From contig JAAZVG010000007.1 in NCBI GenBank assembly GCA_018623655.1, forward strand, positions 1-22,817: a DNA stretch of 22,817 nt. Direction: 5' to 3'. Of this stretch, positions 1 through 6,723 are shown one piece after another. Within the stretch, counting starts at the first letter, position 1. Every line of letters starts with the position of its first letter. Below the pieces are notes generated by a model. It did not search any database. It was not told the DNA's origin and saw only the letters and a program-made list of their open reading frames with translations. This stretch comes from Flavobacteriaceae bacterium (GTDB taxonomy: Bacteria > Bacteroidota > Bacteroidia > Flavobacteriales > Flavobacteriaceae). The position numbers and the translations under genes were made by a program.

Positions 1-789
1 AAGGGATCCCCAATATCCGATGGTAAGTTTCAATATGAACTCTGGGGAATCAAAGATGACGAGCTATCAGGCCGATGGGATTGGAATGCACTTCGTAAAA
101 AGATAAAGAAACACGGTGTAAGAAATTCACTTCTTGTCGCTCCTATGCCTACAGCATCAACCTCTCAAATACTGGGTAATAATGAGTGCTTTGAACCATA
201 TACTTCAAACCTCTATACTCGCCGTGTACTATCTGGAGAGTTTATTGTAGTGAACAAGCACCTTTTGAGAGATTTAGTTCGTCTGGGCTTATGGAATGAA
301 AGTATGAAGCAAGAACTCATGAGAGCTAATGGTTCGATTCAACATATTGATGGAATACCAGAAGATATTAAAGCGCTTTACAAAACTGCATGGGAACTCA
401 GCATGAAAGACATTATCGATATGAGTCGTCACAGAGGTTATTTTATCGATCAGTCTCAATCACTGAACCTATTCATGGAAAATGCGAGCTTTAGCAAGTT
501 GACTTCAATGCATTTCTATGCGTGGAAAAGCGGTTTAAAAACGGGGATGTATTACCTCAGAACGAAGGCTGCCACAGATGCTATCAAATTCACAGTAGAC
601 AACACGAAGAAAGCCGCTCCGGTAGCGGTATCAGCTGAAGGGCAGATTAAAGTAGCTGAGCAAGATGCAGCAAGTATTCGTGAAAAAGAAGTAGATGTCG
701 AACCAATGAGTCCAGAAGAAATGAAAGAACTCATTCGGAGATCGAAAGAGGGACAAGGAGATGACGATTGTTTGATGTGTGGTTCTTAA
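1..789 (+). CDS. nrdA: Ribonucleoside-diphosphate reductase, large (alpha) subunit, 3' part only
   Basis: This is the C-terminal 262 residues of the class I ribonucleotide reductase catalytic subunit, which makes deoxyribonucleotides from ribonucleoside diphosphates in the cytoplasm. The reading frame is open from base 1, so the gene starts before the window; the in-frame ATG at 145 is internal. The block APMPTAST.QILGNNE.FEPYTSN.YTRRVLSGEF closely resembles the eukaryotic subunit as I recall it. The tyrosine pair in MYYLRT (visible residues 184-185) matches the radical-transfer tyrosines. The tail ends in CLMCGS, the flexible CxxC that re-reduces the active site. The catalytic radical cysteine lies upstream of the window. 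The last 60 or so residues before the tail are a low-complexity linker. The small subunit gene (nrdB) is not visible and may lie upstream. A strong terminator follows the stop codon. Confidence 0.96.
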   Translation, partial: KGSPISDGKFQYELWGIKDDELSGRWDWNALRKKIKKHGVRNSLLVAPMPTASTSQILGNNECFEPYTSNLYTRRVLSGEFIVVNKHLLRDLVRLGLWNESMKQELMRANGSIQHIDGIPEDIKALYKTAWELSMKDIIDMSRHRGYFIDQSQSLNLFMENASFSKLTSMHFYAWKSGLKTGMYYLRTKAATDAIKFTVDNTKKAAPVAVSAEGQIKVAEQDAASIREKEVDVEPMSPEEMKELIRRSKEGQGDDDCLMCGS

Positions 790-820
790 CTGCTCACTGC
801 CATAAGTAATTAAGGGTCAC

Positions 821-856
821 AAAAAAAGCCCGTACCAAATGGTGCGGGCTTTTTTA
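821..856. terminator. Bidirectional rho-independent terminator between nrdA and the subunit 3 gene
   Basis: A 9-base-pair GC-rich stem (828-836 with 841-849, one G-T wobble) closes an AAAT loop. A run of seven A lies on the left and six T on the right. It therefore works as an intrinsic terminator for nrdA on the plus strand and for the GMC/subunit 3 operon on the minus strand. Confidence 0.92.
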
Positions 857-873
857 CTTAAACTATTGAAGTC

Positions 874-1449
874 TTATTCTGACCAAGCTTTTCCTCCAGT
901 AAGGGTTTGTAGGTCGTCACAGGCAACATACTCACCAGGTACAGGCAGATAAGCAAGAACATTCTCGCCGATATACTCAGACCCCCGGTAAGCACTGATT
1001 GTCATATTTCTAAGATTTCCAGCGAAGTCATAGGCCTCTGACGGAATAGACTCATCTCTTTCACCAAACAAAATGGTAAAGCTATCTACGAGATTCGCCT
1101 CGCTAACAGCTCCAAGAGATGTTGCCCCTGATGCTTCTGTTACATAAGTTGTAAAGGCCGACATTAAATTCTTTACCCATTTTTGTCCACCCTCATCATA
1201 ACATTCGGCAATTAACTTGTCAATAAATACATGAACATTTACTTCAGAAGCAGAAGGAGTATCTGTAGCTGGCAGAATCACATCGATTGCCTTTACTAAA
1301 AATGAACCTTCTTCGCTTGAGAAAAATTGTGGAGCCCATGATAATCCATCTGAAGAGCTACAACTCTGCAGAATCGATAATACCGTAGGAGTAGCTACCG
1401 CAAAACCGAAAGCTTTTCCTAAATTCTTAAGTGCGTCTCTTCTTTCCAT
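874..1449 (-). CDS. Gluconate 2-dehydrogenase subunit 3 family protein (Tat-exported partner of the GMC dehydrogenase)
   Basis: This 191-residue protein resembles the small subunit (subunit 3 family) that accompanies membrane-bound GMC flavin dehydrogenases such as gluconate dehydrogenase, FAD-glucose dehydrogenase and glucoside 3-dehydrogenase. Its N-terminus, MERRDALKNLGKAFGF, has the twin-arginine pattern usual in this family, followed by a hydrophobic stretch and LQSC at residues 27-30. That could be a lipoprotein signal (Cys30), which would anchor the complex at the membrane. The known role of such subunits is to carry the signal-less catalytic subunit across the membrane through Tat and help it fold. 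Its ATG overlaps the TAA of the GMC gene by one base (TAATG), a translational-coupling arrangement. No cytochrome c subunit follows; the operon ends at the terminator near 850. Family assignment is confident; export and lipidation are inferred. Confidence 0.88.
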   Translation of the reverse strand: MERRDALKNLGKAFGFAVATPTVLSILQSCSSSDGLSWAPQFFSSEEGSFLVKAIDVILPATDTPSASEVNVHVFIDKLIAECYDEGGQKWVKNLMSAFTTYVTEASGATSLGAVSEANLVDSFTILFGERDESIPSEAYDFAGNLRNMTISAYRGSEYIGENVLAYLPVPGEYVACDDLQTLTGGKAWSE

Positions 1450-3167
1450 TAGATATTTCCATTTTTAAGTTCTTTAACCGCATGATTCGCAGCACGTGCT
1501 GTAAACGCCATATAAGTTAGCGATGGGTTCACACAGTTTGCTGATGTCATGAAAGAACCGTCAGTTACATAAACATTTTTACAAGTGTGTACTTGGTTAT
1601 TCCCGTTAAGTACCGATGTCTTAGGATCACGTCCCATGCGAGCTGTACCCATTTCATGGATACCAAGACCAAGTGCATAATTCCCGTCATACGGAGAAAT
1701 GTTCTTTGCTCCAGCTTTTTCAAGCATCTGAACAGCTTGATCAACCATATCCTTACGCATGGCATATTCATTTTCACGAATCGTTGCATTAAAGGTAGGC
1801 GTTGGAAGACCCCATTGGTCTAGTTTATCATAATCTAAAGTAAATTGATTGTCCTCATAGGGAAGAATTTCTCCGAATCCGAAGAAGGTCGCATTCCACT
1901 GACCCGGACCCAAAATATTCTCTTTTAATTTCGGTCCAAATTTGGCTTCGGCAACCAGTTCAGAATAATCACCGCGACTTGCTCCACCTTGATAACCATA
2001 TCCTCGTTTGAAGTCAGTGCGATTCGTTGATCCACCAATATTTCTAAACGCAGGCACATACCAACCCGCAACCTTACGGCCTTTGTAGTATTTATCTTCA
2101 AGCCCTTCGATTACACCAGAAGCCCCTACATGAAAATGGTGATCCATTATATTTCGACCCAACTGGCCACTATCATTTCCTAAACCGTTAGGGAAACGAT
2201 CAGAACGTGATTGCATAAGAATTGAGGTTGAAGCAATAGCAGAAGCACATAGGAAAACTACTTTTGCTTTGAACTCAAATTCTTCTTTAGTTACGCGGTC
2301 AATAACCTTAACACCTGTAGCCTTTTGAGTATCTGCATCGTAAATCACCTCGCTTACAATAGAATCGGGACGAAGTGTCATATTTCCTGTACGCTCGGCA
2401 ACTGGAAGTGTTGATGAAAGGCTACTGAAGTATGACCCGAAAGGACATCCCCTGATACAACGGTTTCTGTACTGACAACGGATACGACCATCACCATCAA
2501 ATTGCTTATCACTGGTAATGTGTGCCACACGTCCTGGTGTAACGACACGACCATCAAAATGCTCGGCAACTTTATCTTTAATTTTTTCCTCAGCACAATT
2601 AAAAGGCATTGGAGGTTCGAATTCACTATCGGGAAGCTGAGTTAATCCAAGTGCTTCCCCAGCGACTCCGATAAACTTTTCTACATGTGAATACCAGGGT
2701 GCAATATCCTTATATCGAACAGGCCAATCAACAGCAATCCCTTCACGAGCATTTGCTTCGAAGTTGATATCACTCCAACGATAAGAGTGTCTTCCCCACA
2801 TCACTGAACGTCCTCCCACATGGTAACCACGCATCCAGTCAAAACGTTCTATTTCATTGTAAGGATGGTCGATATCATCTACAAACCAATGCGCAGATGA
2901 TTTCCGAGTGGTATATCCAGTACGTGATTGTTTTTGTTGTCTTGCCTGCTCTTCAACTGTCAAACGATCTCCATTAGGAAGATCCCAATTATCAAGATTA
3001 GCTGTTGGATAATCTTCGCGGTGTTTTTTCATGGGTCCTCTCTCGAGAACTAAGGTCTTCAAGCCATTTTCGCATAACTCTTTTGCCGCCCATCCACCGC
3101 TTATTCCGGTACCAACGACAATGGCATCATACGATTCTTGCTCCTCGTTGAAATAAAATTTACTCAT
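1449..3167 (-). CDS. GMC-family FAD-dependent dehydrogenase with a CX5CX3CP iron-sulfur motif (glucoside 3-dehydrogenase-like)
   Basis: This 572-residue protein is a glucose-methanol-choline flavoprotein that probably oxidises a sugar or polyol hydroxyl to a ketone. An N-terminal FAD-binding Rossmann motif (VVGTGISGG, residues 17-25) is followed by the GMC flavin-site region GYHVGGRSVMWG (114-125). The catalytic His/Asn pair is likely His504 (HEMGTARMG) and Asn547 (CVNPSLTY). Cys231, Cys237 and Cys241 form CX5CX3CP, the pattern I recall for the 3Fe-4S cluster of FAD-glucose dehydrogenase. This favours a dehydrogenase passing electrons to the respiratory chain over an H2O2-forming oxidase. There is no signal peptide, so export would depend on the Tat-bearing partner encoded directly downstream. 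I chose the ATG at 3167 because MSKFYFNEEQESYDAIVVG begins as relatives do; an in-frame GTG lies 24 bases upstream at 3191. Glucoside 3-dehydrogenase activity is inferred from the DUF1080 neighbourhood. Confidence 0.9.
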   Translation of the reverse strand: MSKFYFNEEQESYDAIVVGTGISGGWAAKELCENGLKTLVLERGPMKKHREDYPTANLDNWDLPNGDRLTVEEQARQQKQSRTGYTTRKSSAHWFVDDIDHPYNEIERFDWMRGYHVGGRSVMWGRHSYRWSDINFEANAREGIAVDWPVRYKDIAPWYSHVEKFIGVAGEALGLTQLPDSEFEPPMPFNCAEEKIKDKVAEHFDGRVVTPGRVAHITSDKQFDGDGRIRCQYRNRCIRGCPFGSYFSSLSSTLPVAERTGNMTLRPDSIVSEVIYDADTQKATGVKVIDRVTKEEFEFKAKVVFLCASAIASTSILMQSRSDRFPNGLGNDSGQLGRNIMDHHFHVGASGVIEGLEDKYYKGRKVAGWYVPAFRNIGGSTNRTDFKRGYGYQGGASRGDYSELVAEAKFGPKLKENILGPGQWNATFFGFGEILPYEDNQFTLDYDKLDQWGLPTPTFNATIRENEYAMRKDMVDQAVQMLEKAGAKNISPYDGNYALGLGIHEMGTARMGRDPKTSVLNGNNQVHTCKNVYVTDGSFMTSANCVNPSLTYMAFTARAANHAVKELKNGNI

Positions 3168-3226
3168 ACTTGTCAATAGTTTAGTTAGCACAATTTAGAG
3201 AAACCAACGATATTTTTCTACATTTA

Positions 3227-3244
3227 TTGGCCTTTAAAGGCAAA
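3227..3244. promoter_or_regulatory. Palindromic putative operator in the divergent intergenic region
   Basis: GCCTTTAAAGGC (3230-3241) is a perfect 12-base palindrome. It extends to 18 bases (TTG...AAA) with one mismatched pair. It lies near the middle of the 118-base gap between the divergent GMC operon and the permease operon, where one regulator could control both arms. No regulator gene is present in the window. The GMC arm and the permease arm otherwise show only weak promoter boxes here, for example TACATTTA at 3219-3226 on the plus strand. Confidence 0.45.
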
Positions 3245-3285
3245 CTTTAACAAGATAACAACACTAATCTCCACATTTTCCAATT

Positions 3286-4512
3286 ATGAAAACAAGCACA
3301 CGTATTCAACTTTCACTAATGATGTTCCTAGAATTTTTCATCTGGGGTGGCTGGTTTGTTACAATGGGTATTTTCTTACCGAGCACCTTAGGAGCATCAG
3401 GATCAGAAAGTGCCATGGCCTATTCAACACAAAGTTGGGGGGCGATAATTGCTCCATTTATTATTGGCCTTATCGCCGATCGATATTTCAATGCAGAGAG
3501 AATTCTAGGAGTTCTTCACCTTTTAGGGGCATTTTTAATGTACCAAATGTCGGTAGCAGAAAACTTTGAAGTGTTCTATCCTTATGTATTAGGGTATATG
3601 ATCGCTTACATGCCAACGCTCGCCCTTGTGAATTCTGTTTCATTTAATCAAATGACAAACCCTGCAAAAGAATTTTCTCCTATTCGTGTATTTGGAACCA
3701 TCGGATGGATCGTTGCTGGATTAATTATCAGTTTTGTGTTCAAATGGGACGCGCCAGAATCAGTGGCACAAGGAGCTCTTAGAAATACTTTTTTAATGAC
3801 AGGTATCGCCTCAGCGATCTTAGGATTATTCAGTTTTACGCTACCGAAAACTCCACCCACAACCAAAGAAGGAGCAGTAAAAATTAGTGATATTCTAGGT
3901 CTTGATGCGCTTAGCCTTCTAAAAGACAGAAACTTTTTAATATTCTTTTTATCATCAGTGCTTATTTGTATTCCGCTAGCCTTCTATTATCAACACGCTG
4001 CGCAGTTTTTAGGTGAAATTGAAGTCGCCAATCCAGCGGGTAAAATGACTATTGGACAAATTTCAGAGGTTCTCTTCATGCTTCTTCTGCCCGTTTTCTT
4101 CACCCGCTTCGGATTCAAGAAGACCATTTTAGTAGGTATGGCCGCTTGGGCTGTTCGCTATTTTCTGTTCTCAATTGGGAATGCTGACGATGGAGTATTA
4201 TTATTACTTATCGGAATCGCACTTCATGGTATTTGCTATGATTTCTTTTTCGTTTCGGGTCAAATATATACAGACACAAAGGCAGGTGACAGTGTTAAAA
4301 GTGCAGCTCAAGGTCTGATTACACTGGCTACCTATGGGGTAGGTATGCTTGTTGGATTCTGGATCGCCGGACAAATCACTGACAGCTACGCTCTTAGCGC
4401 TGGTGGCCATGACTGGAAACAAATTTGGATTTTCCCTGCGCTATTTGCTATTGGGGTTTTTGTGTTATTTGCGGTATTTTTCCGTTCCGAAAAAGTTGAA
4501 TACAAATCATAA
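3286..4512 (+). CDS. MFS permease of the nucleoside/H+ symporter (NupG-like) family
   Basis: This 408-residue protein has about twelve hydrophobic segments and no signal peptide, so it should sit in the inner membrane. The opening (MKTSTRIQLSLMMFLEFFIWGGWFVTMG) and the region near residues 107-135 (ALVNSVSF, then FSPIRVFGTIGWI) are typical of the Nuc_H_symport branch of the major facilitator superfamily. The named members import nucleosides with protons. In Bacteroidota, however, such permeases often sit beside Gfo/Idh and TIM-barrel sugar genes, so here it more likely imports a sugar or keto-sugar released in the periplasm. It is the first gene of a four-gene plus-strand operon; its stop is two bases before the next ATG. 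Family is secure; the substrate is inferred from context. Confidence 0.88.
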   Translation: MKTSTRIQLSLMMFLEFFIWGGWFVTMGIFLPSTLGASGSESAMAYSTQSWGAIIAPFIIGLIADRYFNAERILGVLHLLGAFLMYQMSVAENFEVFYPYVLGYMIAYMPTLALVNSVSFNQMTNPAKEFSPIRVFGTIGWIVAGLIISFVFKWDAPESVAQGALRNTFLMTGIASAILGLFSFTLPKTPPTTKEGAVKISDILGLDALSLLKDRNFLIFFLSSVLICIPLAFYYQHAAQFLGEIEVANPAGKMTIGQISEVLFMLLLPVFFTRFGFKKTILVGMAAWAVRYFLFSIGNADDGVLLLLIGIALHGICYDFFFVSGQIYTDTKAGDSVKSAAQGLITLATYGVGMLVGFWIAGQITDSYALSAGGHDWKQIWIFPALFAIGVFVLFAVFFRSEKVEYKS

Positions 4513-4514
4513 TT

Positions 4515-5660
4515 ATGCCGAAAAAAATCAAGCTTGGAATATTAGGCGGTGGTGGTGACTCTCTTATTGGAATTGTTCACCGAATTGCAGCTTTTATTAA
4601 TGATAACTACGAAATTGTCGGAGGGGTTTTCAATCCAGACAAAAATGTAAGTATCGAATTTGCAAAGCATATCGACATTCCTACGAATCGTATTTATGCC
4701 ACCGTTGAAGAATTAGTCGCTGCAGAAAACGCACTTCCCGAAGAGGAACGCATGCAGGTGGTTAGTATCCTGACCCCTAACTTTCTTCATTTTCCGATGG
4801 CTAAAACGCTTCTCGAAAATGGATTCAATGTCATCTGTGAAAAGCCGATGACTACCACTTATGAGGAAGCTAAAGAAATCGCCACGCTTCAAGAAAAAGG
4901 TGGAGCCGTCTTCGCACTCACACACACCTACACCGGATATCCCATGGTACGCCAGATGAGAGAAATGATTCGTTCAGGCGCTATTGGTGATGTTCATAAA
5001 GTAGACGTACAATATTATCAGGGATGGATCAACCCAATCATCCATGACGAGGCCTCTAGAAAAGCAACATGGAGACTAGATCCTGAAAAATCAGGAATCT
5101 CATGCTGTATTGGAGACATCGGAGTGCACGCCTTTAACCTGGTAGAATACACTACAGGTCTAGAAGTTAAGGAAGTCTTAAGCGACTTTAATTTCTTATA
5201 CGATGATAATGTGATGGATGTCGACGCCACAGTATTGGTTCGCTTAGATAAGCACGTGAAAGGTGTAGTTCGTTCAAGTCAGATTGCAACGGCAGAGGAA
5301 AATAATATTATTCTATCGGTCTACGGTAACGAGGGAGGGATTAAATGGGAACAAGAAAACCCGAATTACTTATACCTATTAAAAGAGGGACAACCGATGC
5401 AGGTACTAAAACCTGGACACGGGTATAACAGTGAGTTCTCATTAGACGGCACAAAAGTACCGCCAGGACACCCAGAAGGTCTTTTCGACGCAATGGCAAA
5501 TATTTACCTAGGAGTTGCGAGAGCGATTCGAGGAGAAACCTATCATGAAGGAGCCTACCCAACAGTAACCGATGGTCTTCGAGGAATGAACTTCATTGAG
5601 GCTAGCGTGGAGTCTAACGCTAAAGGAAATGTTTGGGTCACACTAGATTCTCAAAAATAA
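4515..5660 (+). CDS. Gfo/Idh/MocA family NAD(P)-dependent oxidoreductase
   Basis: This 381-residue cytoplasmic protein has an N-terminal Rossmann fold with a glycine-rich loop (GILGGGGDSLIG, residues 8-19). The family's EKP motif is at residues 109-111 (CEKPM) and the catalytic-region signature GDIGVHAFNL at 200-209, with His205 the likely catalytic histidine. Members interconvert sugar or polyol hydroxyls and ketones with NAD(P)H; some are 3-keto-glucose reductases or inositol dehydrogenases. In this operon I infer that it reduces an imported 3-keto-sugar to the normal sugar, or performs the oxidation step in the cytoplasm. It follows the permease by two bases and precedes the TIM-barrel gene by ten bases, so the three are surely co-transcribed. 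An inositol-type pathway is the main alternative reading. Confidence 0.9.
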   Translation: MPKKIKLGILGGGGDSLIGIVHRIAAFINDNYEIVGGVFNPDKNVSIEFAKHIDIPTNRIYATVEELVAAENALPEEERMQVVSILTPNFLHFPMAKTLLENGFNVICEKPMTTTYEEAKEIATLQEKGGAVFALTHTYTGYPMVRQMREMIRSGAIGDVHKVDVQYYQGWINPIIHDEASRKATWRLDPEKSGISCCIGDIGVHAFNLVEYTTGLEVKEVLSDFNFLYDDNVMDVDATVLVRLDKHVKGVVRSSQIATAEENNIILSVYGNEGGIKWEQENPNYLYLLKEGQPMQVLKPGHGYNSEFSLDGTKVPPGHPEGLFDAMANIYLGVARAIRGETYHEGAYPTVTDGLRGMNFIEASVESNAKGNVWVTLDSQK

Positions 5661-5670
5661 AAACAACCTT

Positions 5671-6723
5671 ATGAAAACGATTAAAGGACCTGCGGTATTT
5701 CTAGCGCAGTTTATCGACAGTAAACCCCCATTTAATTCTCTTGAGGGATTGTGTCAATGGGCTGCAGATTTAGGATATAAAGGAATTCAGATTCCTACTT
5801 GGGAATCCTTCTTAATAGATTTAGACAAAGCGGCTGAAAGCCAAGACTATTGCGATGAGCTCAAAGGTAAAATCGCTTCATTTGGATTAGAAATTACCGA
5901 ACTGTCGACACACCTTCAAGGACAATTAGTAGCGGTGCATCCGGCCTATGATCTAATGTTTGACAATTTTGCACCTGATGCCGTAAAAAACAATCCTAAG
6001 GCTAGGACGCAGTGGGCAGTTGATACGGTAAAAAAGGCAGCCACGGCAAGTAGACGTTTAGGACTTAGTGCACATGCAACCTTTTCAGGTTCTCTGCTCT
6101 GGCACACGATGCATCCATGGCCACAACGACCTGCTGGTTTAGTTGAAATGGGGTTCGAAGAATTGGCCAAAAGATGGATGCCTATTTTGAATCATTTCGA
6201 CAAAGAAGGGGTCGATGTTTGTTACGAAGTGCATCCAGGAGAAGATATCCACGACGGTGATACCTTCGAGCGTTTTCTTGAAGCTACAGGGAATCATAAA
6301 CGCGTAAATATTCTCTACGATCCGAGTCACTTTGTACTTCAACAACTTGACTACATCGAATATATTGATCATTATCACGAATTCATTAAGGCCTTCCATG
6401 TGAAAGACTCAGAATTCAATCCCACAGGAAAAAAAGGAGCCTTCGGAGGATACAACGATTGGTCTGATCGAGCAGGGCGCTATAGATCTCCAGGTGATGG
6501 TCAAGTAGACTTTAAGACCATTTTCTCTAAACTTACTCAATACGGCTGTGATGTTTGGGCGGTTATGGAATGGGAATGCTGTATTAAGAGCCCAGAACAA
6601 GGCGCTAAAGAAGGTGCGGCATTTATTAAAGAGCACATTATTGAAGCCACCGAAAAAACCTTTGACGATTTCGCAGGAGGCGATGTCAACAAAGATGAAC
6701 TTAAAAAGATTTTAGGACTATGA
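5671..6723 (+). CDS. Sugar phosphate isomerase/epimerase (xylose-isomerase-like TIM barrel)
   Basis: This 350-residue cytoplasmic protein belongs to the AP-endonuclease-2/xylose-isomerase-like TIM-barrel superfamily. Likely divalent-metal ligands sit at barrel strand ends: Glu186 (CYEVHPGE), Asp217 (LYDPSH), His243 (FHVKD) and Glu300 (VMEWE). Members include sugar isomerases and epimerases, inosose dehydratase and the lyases that act on 3-keto-C-glycosides. Here it may isomerise, dehydrate or cleave a keto-sugar produced by the GMC or Gfo/Idh enzymes. The stop codon overlaps the start of the DUF1080 gene (ATGA, four bases), so the two are translationally coupled. Length and motifs look complete. 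The exact reaction cannot be read from the sequence. Confidence 0.87.
   Translation: MKTIKGPAVFLAQFIDSKPPFNSLEGLCQWAADLGYKGIQIPTWESFLIDLDKAAESQDYCDELKGKIASFGLEITELSTHLQGQLVAVHPAYDLMFDNFAPDAVKNNPKARTQWAVDTVKKAATASRRLGLSAHATFSGSLLWHTMHPWPQRPAGLVEMGFEELAKRWMPILNHFDKEGVDVCYEVHPGEDIHDGDTFERFLEATGNHKRVNILYDPSHFVLQQLDYIEYIDHYHEFIKAFHVKDSEFNPTGKKGAFGGYNDWSDRAGRYRSPGDGQVDFKTIFSKLTQYGCDVWAVMEWECCIKSPEQGAKEGAAFIKEHIIEATEKTFDDFAGGDVNKDELKKILGL

Noticed and set aside
3168..3191. GTG start eight codons upstream for the GMC dehydrogenase
   Set aside because: The ATG at 3167 gives the usual N-terminus just ahead of the FAD motif; the extra residues (LTKLLTS) match nothing expected and there is no ribosome binding site for the GTG.
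3286..6723. Myo-inositol catabolic operon (Gfo/Idh plus TIM barrel)
   Set aside because: Not excluded, but the double DUF1080 protein and the GMC dehydrogenase arm fit keto-glycoside chemistry better, and no other inositol genes are seen.
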